Source of the DNA: DASUAS01 sp963819475
Lineage (GTDB): Bacteria; Actinomycetota; Acidimicrobiia; IMCC26256; DASPTH01
Direction: 5' to 3'
Assembly (NCBI GenBank): GCA_963819475.1
Contig: CAWFWE010000008.1
Span: forward strand, 62,001-126,000
DNA: 64,000 nucleotides
Within the stretch, counting starts at the first letter, position 1. Every line of letters starts with the position of its first letter. Of this stretch, positions 24,400 to 32,736 are shown piece by piece. Both the position numbers and the translations under genes were made by a program. The notes under the pieces are model-generated. The model had not been told where the DNA came from, ran no database searches, and saw nothing but the letters and a program-made list of their open reading frames with translations.

Positions 24400-25461
24400 A
24401 TGGTGCTCGATCGACTCGACGTGACCGCGGACGAGTTCGCGCGGGCCACCGGCTGGGAGATCAAGCCCGAGGGCGCGTGCCGGGACGAGGTGTGCGTGGC
24501 CCTCCCGCCACTCGACCCGGACGACGAGGGACGTTTCGACGTGACGGTTGTCGCCGACCGGCTCGGCCTGCCGATCGCGCACGACGAGCCTCACGGGCTC
24601 TGGGCGCTCGGGCCGCAGTCCGGCGATCGCCACGTGCTCGACAGCACGCGCATGCCCGATCTCGTCCTCCACGACTTCGACGGTGGCGCCTTCGACGTCG
24701 CGAGCCTGCGCGGCCGCAAGGTGGTGCTGCTCGCGTGGGCGTCGTGGTGAGGATGCCGCTTCGACCTGCCCGGGTGGCAGGCGCTGCACGAGGAGCTCGC
24801 GCCGAGCGGCGTGGAGATCGTGACCGTCGCGCTCGACACCGACGTCGAAGCGGCTCGACCGTTCCACGAGGCCGCCCATCCCACCCATCCGTCGCTGGTC
24901 GATCCCGGGCACGTGACCGTCGGGTTGTTCGGCATGACCAACGTGCCGTTCGCGATCTGGATCGACGAAGACGGCTCCATCGTGCGGCCGGCCGAGATCG
25001 CGTTCGCACCGCGGCAGGAGCTCGGTGAGGGCCAGGACCAGTCCGCCCTGATCGCTCAGCTCCCGGAACGCCAGCGCGCGATCATCGAGCAGATGACGAC
25101 GAGCATGCGCGACCCCGAGCGGTACCCGAGGGCGGTGCGCGACTGGGCCGAGCGCGGAGCGGAGAGTCCGTACGCGCTCGACGCGGCCGAGGTCATCGAA
25201 CGCTCGCGGCCCCGGCCCGTGGAGTTCGGGCTCGCCGCCGCCCACTTCGAGGTCGCGCAGCACCTGCATCGGGCCGGCTTCCCGCGGGACGCCGTCCCGC
25301 ACTTCCAGGAGGCGCACCGGCTGGACCCGACGAACTGGAGCTACCACCGGGAGGCGCTGAGCCTGGTCGACCCGGACTGGGGTCAGGTCTACGAACGCGA
25401 CATGCTGAGCGAGGTCGAGGTGGTCGGCCCCGAGACCTTCTATCCGCCGCTCGCCATGTGA
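24400..25461 (+). CDS. Probable selenoprotein: thioredoxin/redoxin-like protein with in-frame UGA (Sec117)
   Basis: A 354-codon frame, open on both sides of a single TGA at 24748-24750. Residues 1-80 form an N-terminal domain with C27-x4-C32 (GACRDEVCVALP). Residues about 84-215 are a thioredoxin fold: MPDLVLHDFDGGAFDVASLR, VVLLAWASW, then UGA-G-C-R-F-D-L-P-G-W, and the cis-proline P183 in TNVPFAIWID. The UGA replaces the first Cys of the redox motif, with C119 as its partner. The C-terminal part (about 225-353) is helical, TPR-like. No frame change is needed, and the downstream half keeps full redoxin similarity, so Sec insertion is preferred over a nonsense mutation. Conventional gene calling would split it at 24400-24750 and 24811-25461. 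It starts 9 bases after the TetR gene. Confidence 0.75.
24748..24783 (+). promoter_or_regulatory. UGA codon plus candidate bacterial SECIS hairpin
   Basis: After the UGA (24748-24750), CCTGCC (24765-24770) pairs perfectly with GGCAGG (24776-24781), enclosing the 5-base loop CGGGT. The apical loop begins 20 bases after the UGA and has a G among its first two bases. Both fit the general bacterial SECIS description as I know it: loop roughly 16-37 nt from the UGA, short upper stem, G early in a small loop. With A24764 bulged, two more G-C pairs extend the stem. It lies within coding sequence, as bacterial SECIS elements do. Confidence 0.6.
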
Positions 25462-25492
25462 GCCCGGCGACCACACGTTCGCGGGGTGCCGC

Positions 25493-25927
25493 TCACCATC
25501 GTGGCCCTTCGAGGGCCTCGATGATGTGGCCCTGGACGAGACGATCGACCGTCGCCGAGTCAGGAGGGTCCACTCGACCGCCGGCGCCCTGGTGTCCGTT
25601 CACCGCGAAGAACGCGGCCACGGACTTGTCCTGACCGCGCCGGAACTCGATGGTGCACTCGCCGGGACCGTTCTGCTGCGTGAACGTGAACATGAGGTCG
25701 GTGACGACCTCGCCGGTCTCGCTCGACGTGGTGGCCACGACGGCCTTGTGCCCGGCCGCGAGCAGTCGTTCGGCCAGACGGGAGAGCGTGGGCATCCCCA
25801 CCTGGTGCGCCCACTGGCCGAACCAGGCCATCGCCTCCTCGGTTCGCAGCTTCTCGTCCACCTCGGCGCGCAGCGCCGCGTCGTAGCGTTCCTGGGCTGC
25901 GGCCAGCGCCCGATCGAGCTCGTCCAT
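25493..25927 (-). CDS. Uncharacterised small soluble protein
   Basis: 144 residues. The N-terminal third is a long helix (MDELDRALAAAQERYDAALR), followed by a mixed alpha/beta part with KAVVATTSSETGEVVTDLMF and CTIEFRRGQDKSVAAFF strands. No known domain was recognised. It is convergent with the selenoprotein-like gene (32-base gap) and divergent from the gene at 26019. Confidence 0.6.
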   Translation of the reverse strand: MDELDRALAAAQERYDAALRAEVDEKLRTEEAMAWFGQWAHQVGMPTLSRLAERLLAAGHKAVVATTSSETGEVVTDLMFTFTQQNGPGECTIEFRRGQDKSVAAFFAVNGHQGAGGRVDPPDSATVDRLVQGHIIEALEGPRW

Positions 25928-26018
25928 CCGTCGAGTCTGGCAGATGGTGCGGGGCGTCGGGGCAGGGGTCCATCGGCGCTACCGTCGCGGAGGTACGCCC
26001 GTGCAGAGGAGCTGAGCG

Positions 26019-26534
26019 ATGGCGATCGACCGTCAGGAATCCCCGTACCGCCGCGGCAACCGCTACGACCGACTGCCGATCCCGATGATCACGGAGCACT
26101 GCATCCCGGTCGACGCGGGAGCCGTCCAGTTGGTGGTCGAATCCCGCGTCCTGACCAACGAGATCATCCAGGACACCTTCGAGGGAGCGGTGGCCGCCGA
26201 CGTCTCGTTCGACGACTTCGGCGCCACCCTCCACGTGTGCGGAACCGCCGACGGGCTCGAGCACCTCCGTTTCGACTGCTTCGAGAACGAACCGCACTAC
26301 CACTACATCGATCACGCGGGGGTCACGAACACCGTCGTGCGCATCGACGAGCTCGCGGTCGGCGACCCGGTCGAGTTCTCGCTCGCCTGCGTCGAGCACC
26401 ACCTGCCGGACATGCTCCGTCACTGCGGGGTCGGCGATCTGGCCGACGAGGTCGCCGGCCAACCGGAGCGGGTGGGCGCGGCGGTGGCCGAGGTCCGCGC
26501 GCTGATGGTGAAGGCGCGCCAGCCGGTGGGCTGA
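26019..26534 (+). CDS. Uncharacterised 'PHYHY' protein
   Basis: 171 residues. The central segment HLRFDCFENEPHYHYIDH is the outstanding feature: an L-R-F-D-x-F core followed by an aromatic/His-rich P-H-Y-H-Y that could bind a metal or ligand. It is preceded by a strand-rich region and followed by a helical tail. A second protein in this window (36287-36691) has the same core. AGAGGAG is the ribosome-binding site. Family function unknown. Confidence 0.65.
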   Translation: MAIDRQESPYRRGNRYDRLPIPMITEHCIPVDAGAVQLVVESRVLTNEIIQDTFEGAVAADVSFDDFGATLHVCGTADGLEHLRFDCFENEPHYHYIDHAGVTNTVVRIDELAVGDPVEFSLACVEHHLPDMLRHCGVGDLADEVAGQPERVGAAVAEVRALMVKARQPVG

Positions 26535-26539
26535 TCGCC

Positions 26540-27469
26540 TCAGCGGAACGCGGGGAAGATCTCCTCGGCCGCCCACTGCAGGCTCTCGAGGTACTCGTTC
26601 AACGAGCGCGTCGGCGGTGGGGGCACCGAGGTCCACGTGACGCCGATGTCCTGGAGCGCACCGATGGCGTCGATCGTCGCCTGCTTCCCCTGCAGGACGG
26701 GCGCCCGCCCCAGGTCGTCGTCGAGCGGGCGGTGATCCTCGGACACCGCGAGCGTCGTCAGCGGCAGCGCCACGTCGAACGGACGGGTGCGGGCCTCGAA
26801 CTCGGGCAGTGCGCGGATGAAGGCCAGGCACTCGGGCAGCTGGTCGGCGGTGATGAGCCACGGGTACCAGCCGTCATGGCGAGCGGCGCGACGCATCGCC
26901 GCGCGCGAGTTGCCGCCGACCCAGATGGGCGGGTGCGGCTGCTGGACGGGCTTCGGTGCGAACGCGACGCCGTCGAAGTCGACGTAGGTGCCGTGGTACT
27001 CCGGCTCGTCGCTGGTCCAGAGCTCGATCATCGCGGCGAGGTACTCGTCGGTCATGCGACCTCGTTCGTGGAACGGGGCGCGGAGCACCTCGAACTCGCG
27101 CTCCGCGTGCCCGACGCCGATCGAGATGCGGACCCGGCCGCCGGAGAGGAGGTCGAGCGTCGAGACCGCCTTCGCGAACACCACGGGGTCGTGGTACGGC
27201 ATCACGATCACCGCGGAATCGACGATCAGGCGGGTCGTGGCACCGGCGACGAAGGCCATCGCGGTCATGGCGTGCGACCAGAACGGTCCCATCAGGTCGA
27301 CCATGTCGGCGGGGATCACGACATGCTCCGAGATGGCGATGGAGTCGAAGCCGAGCTCGTCGGCGGTGCGGGCCACCCGCTGGAAGTCCTGCGCGCCCAG
27401 CGAGGCCTCCCACTCGCAACTGATCGGCGGATAGCGGTTGAGGCCGGGGAGCCCGGTCGAGAACTTCAT
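26540..27469 (-). CDS. LLM-class F420-dependent oxidoreductase
   Basis: 309 residues from an ATG at 27469 (14 codons inside the longest frame) with a GGAGG ribosome-binding site. The bacterial luciferase-like TIM barrel is recognised by GFDSIAISEHVVIP, TLDLLSGGRVRISIGVGHAE (the F420-binding G-R-V-x-x-x-x-G-x-G-x motif) and the QPHPPIWVGGNSRAAMRRAA segment. Typical of TIGR03619-like actinobacterial F420 enzymes. Substrate unknown. Confidence 0.9.
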   Translation of the reverse strand: MKFSTGLPGLNRYPPISCEWEASLGAQDFQRVARTADELGFDSIAISEHVVIPADMVDLMGPFWSHAMTAMAFVAGATTRLIVDSAVIVMPYHDPVVFAKAVSTLDLLSGGRVRISIGVGHAEREFEVLRAPFHERGRMTDEYLAAMIELWTSDEPEYHGTYVDFDGVAFAPKPVQQPHPPIWVGGNSRAAMRRAARHDGWYPWLITADQLPECLAFIRALPEFEARTRPFDVALPLTTLAVSEDHRPLDDDLGRAPVLQGKQATIDAIGALQDIGVTWTSVPPPPTRSLNEYLESLQWAAEEIFPAFR

Positions 27470-27520
27470 GGGCGCGGAGCCTCCTGGAGGCGGCGAGGCG
27501 CTGTCAAGCACCGGCGCGGC

Positions 27521-28810
27521 TCAGGGGACCGTGCCCGGCTCCCGCACGGTCGCGAACGACGGGTCGTCGCGGTCCTGGGCGCTGATGTCGAAGCGCACGA
27601 CCCGGAGCCGCCGGCCGGCGAGGATCCACCCCAGGAACGCGAGCATGACCGCGGCCGCGACGGCCACCGCCTCGCCCGGCCCGAACACCGAACCGATCGT
27701 GCCGCCGATGAGCGCGGCGATGGGCACGCCGCCCGCGGTGAGCATCGTGTAGAGGCCCATGACGCGACCGCGGAAGGCGTCGGGTGACACCGCGATCAGC
27801 AGGCCCTGGACGACGGTGCTCAACGAGAAGAACGCGAAGCCGTAGCCGACGAGCGCCAGCGCGGTCACGATCAGCACGCTCGACGTGCTGATCACGAGGT
27901 ACATCACGGCGATGAACCCGATCGACGCCGCGATCGCGAACCGACGACGTTGATCGGTGACGAACTCCCCGGCGACGAGCGCCCCCGCGATCGCACCGAC
28001 GCCGGTGGCGGTCGTGAGCAGCGCGTACCCGGAGGAGCCCTCGTGCAGGAGGTCGGTCACGATGACCGGGAGCAGCGCGGCGTGGTACACGACGAACGTC
28101 GTGACGAAGGTGACCAGCAGCAGGAAGCCGATCTGGTCGTCACGCCGCGCGAAGCGCAGGCCCAGCGCGAGCTGGGTCCGCAGCCGTTCGTGGGTCGAGT
28201 GCCGGCGGGTGTCGGCGCGCACGAAGGCCCACGCGACCACCACGGCGAGGAAGCTCACCGCGTTCAGGTAGAACGCCCACTGGAGGCCCCACGCGCTGAT
28301 CACCAGCGCGGCGAGTGACGGTCCGGCCACCCGGGTGAGGTTGGTCATCACGCTCACCGACGCCACCGCCTCGGGGAGCTCGGCGGTGGGGACGATCTCG
28401 CCGACGACCGCGCTCATCGCCGGCTGGCTGAGCGCGGTCGCGACCCCGCCCGCGGCGGCGAGCAGGAGCAGGAGCGGGATGGTCTGGCTCCCCGTGGCGA
28501 CGAGCAGGCCGAGCGCGACGGACGGCACGACCGCGACGATGTTGCCGATCACCACCACCGTGCGCCGGTTCACGCGGTCGGCGAGCGCGCCGCCGAACGG
28601 GGCGAGCACGAGGAACGGCAGGAACTGGGCGACCAGGCTGAGCGCGACCGCGAACGGCCACGCGCTCAGCTGCCGGATGGCCCAGCCGAGCGCGACGTAC
28701 TGGCCCCACGTCCCGAGCTGCGAGACGCCGTTCCCCACCTGGACCAGCGCGAAGTCGCGGTGGCGCATCACGAGGATCGAGCGAGGGACCCGCGAGCGGA
28801 CGGCGACCAT
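27521..28810 (-). CDS. MFS transporter (EntS/MFS_3-like)
   Basis: 429 residues with 12 predicted membrane segments. The start 'MRHRDFALVQVGNGVSQLG' and the loop 2-3 motif GALADRVNRRTVVVIGN (motif A) are typical of the EntS-like exporter branch; a second copy-like motif (DAFRGRVMGLYTML) follows the seventh segment. ATG at 28810 is the likely start; one at 28768 is possible. It is divergent from the amidohydrolase at 28949 and lies 52 bases upstream of the F420 oxidoreductase gene. Confidence 0.88.
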   Translation of the reverse strand: MVAVRSRVPRSILVMRHRDFALVQVGNGVSQLGTWGQYVALGWAIRQLSAWPFAVALSLVAQFLPFLVLAPFGGALADRVNRRTVVVIGNIVAVVPSVALGLLVATGSQTIPLLLLLAAAGGVATALSQPAMSAVVGEIVPTAELPEAVASVSVMTNLTRVAGPSLAALVISAWGLQWAFYLNAVSFLAVVVAWAFVRADTRRHSTHERLRTQLALGLRFARRDDQIGFLLLVTFVTTFVVYHAALLPVIVTDLLHEGSSGYALLTTATGVGAIAGALVAGEFVTDQRRRFAIAASIGFIAVMYLVISTSSVLIVTALALVGYGFAFFSLSTVVQGLLIAVSPDAFRGRVMGLYTMLTAGGVPIAALIGGTIGSVFGPGEAVAVAAAVMLAFLGWILAGRRLRVVRFDISAQDRDDPSFATVREPGTVP

Positions 28811-28948
28811 TCGGCGGTCACTCTTGCCGGGGTGCACGCCCGGGCGCCAGGCGCGACGGGCGCGCCGGACGACGTTGCGGTCCCGTGGCCCCCGTGCGAG
28901 CATCGGAGCAGGGCACGGACCCGGCCCGATCGAGTGAAAGGAACGGTG

Positions 28949-30202
28949 ATGGCGACCGACGAGGGACTCCGCTACATCGACTCCGACGGCCACATCCTCG
29001 AGCACCCGACCGCGATGCCGGAGTACGCACCGGCCCAGTACCGCGACCGGATCTGGCACGTGGAGACCGACGAGGCGGGCGAGGAATGGCTCGTCTACGA
29101 CAACCACCGGTCGCCGGCCAACACCATGTCGGCGGCGGGCGTCGCGGGTGCGAGCGACGAGGACCGGGCCCGCGCCTTCCGTGGTGAGATGCGCTACACC
29201 GAGACGCGTCCCGCGGCCTGGAACGCCAAGGCGCGGCTCCAGGACATGGACCAGGACCACATCGACCTCGCGGTGCTCTACCCGACGATGCTGCTCGGGC
29301 TCCAGAGCGAGACGGACATCGACTTCGCGGAGGCGCAGGCGCGCGCGTACAACGACTGGTGCTCCGACCACGTCCAGGAAGGGGAAGGTCGTCTGTTCGG
29401 CGCCGGCGCGGTGCCGCCGATGCACGAGCCCGACGACGTGGCGCGTGTGGCGGCGGAGATCCGGCGGGTGGCCGAGCTGCCGGGCATGGTGTCGGTGTTC
29501 ATGCGGCCGAACCCGGCGGTCGACTGGCGACCGTTCAACGACCCCGTCTACGACCCGATCTGGCAGGCCGCGGCCGACACCGGCCTCCCGATCGCGCTGC
29601 ACCCGTTCCTCGCGCCCGACCTCCCGGGGGCGTGCGTGGGCCTGCGCCTGGCCCGGCCCCGCAATCCGGACGGGAGCTACGCCGAGGACTTCGACCCGAA
29701 CCGCAGGATCGAGACGCAGGAGCAACTCGACCACCCCGAATCGCGGCCGAGCACGCTGTTCACCCAGGCGATCGCGAACCCGGTCGACGTGATGAGCTGC
29801 ATCGCCTACCTGCTCGCGGGCGGCGTCTGCGAGCGGTTCCCCGGGGCGAAGTTCATCTTCCTGGAGGCGAACGGCGGCTGGCTGGTCCCGTGGCTCGAGC
29901 GACTCGACCACCACTGCCGGAAGTTCCAGTGGGAGGTGAGCGACCTCTCGCTCCTGCCGTCGGAGTACATGCGGCGCCAGTGCTGGATCAGCTTCGACCC
30001 CGACGAGGCGATGCTGCGCACCACGGCGGAGTCGCCGCTGGTCGGGGCCGACCGCATCATCTGGGCGAGTGACTACCCGCACCCCGACGCCAAGTTCCCC
30101 GGTGTCACCGAGGAGCTGGCGGAGGCGCTCGACGGCCTGACGTTCGAGCAGAAGCGGGAGATCACGTCGGAGAGCGCGATCGCCCTGTACGGCATCGGCT
30201 GA
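28949..30202 (+). CDS. Amidohydrolase family protein (Amidohydro_2 type)
   Basis: 417 residues. RYIDSDGHILEHPTAMPEYA gives the N-terminal D-x-D-x-H metal motif, and DRIIWASDYPHPDAKFPG the C-terminal Asp motif of the TIM-barrel hydrolase/decarboxylase family. The middle contains LPIALHPFLAPDLPG with a candidate metal His. GAAAGGA is the ribosome-binding site for ATG 28949. It precedes the double CoA-transferase gene by 35 bases, so both may act in one catabolic route. Confidence 0.85.
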   Translation: MATDEGLRYIDSDGHILEHPTAMPEYAPAQYRDRIWHVETDEAGEEWLVYDNHRSPANTMSAAGVAGASDEDRARAFRGEMRYTETRPAAWNAKARLQDMDQDHIDLAVLYPTMLLGLQSETDIDFAEAQARAYNDWCSDHVQEGEGRLFGAGAVPPMHEPDDVARVAAEIRRVAELPGMVSVFMRPNPAVDWRPFNDPVYDPIWQAAADTGLPIALHPFLAPDLPGACVGLRLARPRNPDGSYAEDFDPNRRIETQEQLDHPESRPSTLFTQAIANPVDVMSCIAYLLAGGVCERFPGAKFIFLEANGGWLVPWLERLDHHCRKFQWEVSDLSLLPSEYMRRQCWISFDPDEAMLRTTAESPLVGADRIIWASDYPHPDAKFPGVTEELAEALDGLTFEQKREITSESAIALYGIG

Positions 30203-30237
30203 CGCGGCTCGCGCCGGGTCGCTAGCATCCGGCGACC

Positions 30238-32694
30238 ATGCGCCAGCTCCTCAGTGACGTCGCGGTCGTCGAGGTGTCGACCGACCCGGCGGGGTCGTAC
30301 TGCGCCAAGGTGTTCGCCGACCTCGGCGCCGACGTGGTCAAGGTCGAGCCACCTTCGGGTGACCCGCAGCGCGGGCACCCCGAGCGGTTCGTCCACCTGA
30401 ACACGAACAAGCGCGCCGTCGCGTTGGGCGACGACGAGTCCGGACGCGAGCAGCTCATGGAGCTCCTCGGGTCGGCGGACGTCGTGGTCGAGAGCCAGGG
30501 CGTGGGCGATCTCCAGGGCTTCGGCGTGTCGCGCGACGAGTTGCGCGCGCAGCATCCCTCGTTGGTCGTCGCGACCATCAGCGGCTTCGGGACCACCGGC
30601 CCGTACGCCTCGTACCGGTGGTCGGACCTGGTGGCGCAGGTCGCGTCGTGGACGACCTTCCCCCAGGGTCGATCGCTCGAGGTGCCGGTCAAGGCCCCAC
30701 GTTTCGTCGCCCTCTGCTCGATCGGCCACACGGCTGCCGTGGGCGCGCTGGCCGGAGTCCTGCGCGCGTGTCACTCCGGTGATGGCGCGCACATCGACTG
30801 CGCGGCGTACGAGGCGCTCGGTGCCATCCCCGCGCGTGTCTGCCGGTACCTCGGCTGGGAGTACGGGGGACACGAGCCACTGCAGCTCGCGGCCAACGCC
30901 GTCGACACCTTGCTCCCCACCGGGGTCTTCCCGTGTGCCGACGGCTACGTCTCGATGATGTCGACACCGCAGCAGCTCGACGAGATGCTCTCGGTGCTGG
31001 ACGACGACACCCTCCGCGAGGTGTTCGCCCGTCCCGACGCGTTCGGGAACCCGGAGACCAAGGAGATCCTGGACTCCGTGCTGTACCCGTGGTTGTTCGA
31101 GCACACGCGGGCGGAGGGCACCGCGGCCGCGCAGGCGGCGGGCTGGCCGTTCGCCGGCGTGTACTCGCCCGCTGAGGTGCTGGAGGCCGACCACCTGCAC
31201 CAGCGTGGGTTCTGGACCGAGTGCGACGACCCGACCATCGGGTCCGTGCTGTTGCCCGGCCCCCCGTACCGACACGCGGAGGGTGGCTGGCAGCGCCACC
31301 GTCCGGCGCCGGTGGCGCCGACGATCGGGGACGGCGCGGCGGCGCGGCCACGGCGGGCGCGCCCGGCGACCGCGCCGGATCGCGCGACCGATCCCGCCGC
31401 GGCACCGCTGCGGGGTGTCCGGGTCCTCGACTTCACCACGGTGTGGTCGGGTCCGTACGTCACTCAGCTGCTGGCCGATCTCGGCGCCGAGGTGATCCGG
31501 GTCGAGAACCCGTCGGTGTTCCCGCCCACCACCAAGGGCTACCTGCCGCGGCCGACCTCGACGATGCTGCTCGGCAGTCTGCTCTCGATGTACGCGCCGC
31601 CCGCGGACGGTGTCGTGGATCGGCCGTACAACCGTCACGCGATGAACAACTCCATCGCCCGGAACAAGCTCTCGTGCACGCTCGATCCGCGCCGCCCGGA
31701 TGGCCTCGAGCTGCTGATGCGCTTGGTCGAGCACTCCGACGTCTTCGTCGAGAACCTCAAGACCTCGACGCTGCACCAGATCGGCATCCACGAATCCCAA
31801 TTGCTCGACCGCAACCCCCAGATGCTCGTGCTGCGGATCCCCGCGGCCGGCCTCAACGGCGACTGGGCGAACTACACGGGGTTCGGCGCGCAGTTCGACG
31901 GCCTCAGCGGCTTCGCGCAGCTCGTCGGCCACCACTACATCGAGATGGTCGAGACCCCGCCGACGATGTACATGGACGCGGCGACCGGGCCGGCCGGCGC
32001 GTTCGCCGTGCTCGCCGGGCTGCACTACCGCGCCGCGGTCGGCCGGGGGCAGCTCATCGAGCTCGCCCAGATCGAGAACGTGCTCAACCAGCTCGGTGAC
32101 GCGTTCGTCGAGGTGCAGCTCGGCGGCGAGCCGAAGCGCACCGGGAACCGGGATCCCGAGCAGGCACCACAGGGCGTCTACCCGTGCCGGGGCGAGGAGC
32201 GCTGGTTGGCGATCAGCGTGCGCGACGACGACGAGTGGACCGCCCTCGCCCGCAGCATCGGTCGGGAGGATCTCCTGAAGGACAGCCGCTTCGCGACGAC
32301 CGCGGGCCGCTACGCGCACCACGACGAGCTCGACCGTGTCATCACCGAATGGACGACCGGCCAGGACGTCATGGCCGCGTTCCACTCCCTGCAGCGTGCC
32401 GGGGTGACCGCGGGGCCGCAGTTCGACGAGGAGATGCTGGCGACCGACCCTCACGTGGCGGCACGCGAATGGATCCGCCCACTCGACAGCCGGGACGTCG
32501 GGAGCTACCCGCACGTCGGGTACGCGTTCAAGGGCGTGCCCCAGGTCTGGGAGCGGGGCGCGCCGGTCCTCGGCGAGGACAACGACTACGTGTACCGCGA
32601 GGTGATCGGTCTCGACGACGAGGAGTACCGCGAGCTCGTCGCGGCGAAGGTGATCGTGGAGGACTACCTCGACCGCGACATGAACCCCGTCTAA
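30238..32694 (+). CDS. Tandem-fused class III (CaiB/BaiF) CoA transferase
   Basis: 818 residues made of two full CaiB-like domains (about 1-360 and 385-818), each starting with the CoA-binding LADLGAEV-type segment: VFADLGADVVKVEPPSGDPQ and LLADLGAEVIRVENPSVFPP, joined by an Ala/Pro/Arg-rich linker. The second domain keeps the catalytic-Asp context YMDAATGPAGAFAVLAGLHY, whereas the equivalent place in the first (VALCSIGHTAAVGALAGVL) has no Asp. The first half is therefore probably structural or degenerate, inferred from alignment by eye. Family members move CoA between acids. Confidence 0.88.
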   Translation: MRQLLSDVAVVEVSTDPAGSYCAKVFADLGADVVKVEPPSGDPQRGHPERFVHLNTNKRAVALGDDESGREQLMELLGSADVVVESQGVGDLQGFGVSRDELRAQHPSLVVATISGFGTTGPYASYRWSDLVAQVASWTTFPQGRSLEVPVKAPRFVALCSIGHTAAVGALAGVLRACHSGDGAHIDCAAYEALGAIPARVCRYLGWEYGGHEPLQLAANAVDTLLPTGVFPCADGYVSMMSTPQQLDEMLSVLDDDTLREVFARPDAFGNPETKEILDSVLYPWLFEHTRAEGTAAAQAAGWPFAGVYSPAEVLEADHLHQRGFWTECDDPTIGSVLLPGPPYRHAEGGWQRHRPAPVAPTIGDGAAARPRRARPATAPDRATDPAAAPLRGVRVLDFTTVWSGPYVTQLLADLGAEVIRVENPSVFPPTTKGYLPRPTSTMLLGSLLSMYAPPADGVVDRPYNRHAMNNSIARNKLSCTLDPRRPDGLELLMRLVEHSDVFVENLKTSTLHQIGIHESQLLDRNPQMLVLRIPAAGLNGDWANYTGFGAQFDGLSGFAQLVGHHYIEMVETPPTMYMDAATGPAGAFAVLAGLHYRAAVGRGQLIELAQIENVLNQLGDAFVEVQLGGEPKRTGNRDPEQAPQGVYPCRGEERWLAISVRDDDEWTALARSIGREDLLKDSRFATTAGRYAHHDELDRVITEWTTGQDVMAAFHSLQRAGVTAGPQFDEEMLATDPHVAAREWIRPLDSRDVGSYPHVGYAFKGVPQVWERGAPVLGEDNDYVYREVIGLDDEEYRELVAAKVIVEDYLDRDMNPV

Positions 32695-32736
32695 TCGGGC
32701 GGATGCGTGTCATACCCCCGTGGTTTGATCGGTGCA

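Noticed and set aside
24400..24750. Treating the redoxin as a simple nonsense pseudogene
   Set aside because: The UGA is precisely at the redox-Cys position, the downstream half is fully conserved in frame, and a SECIS-like hairpin follows. A pseudogene remains possible if sel genes are absent from the genome.
24811..25461. A separate 216-residue gene starting at ATG 24811
   Set aside because: It would begin inside the thioredoxin fold without its redox motif and has no ribosome-binding site; it is the 3' part of the UGA-containing gene.
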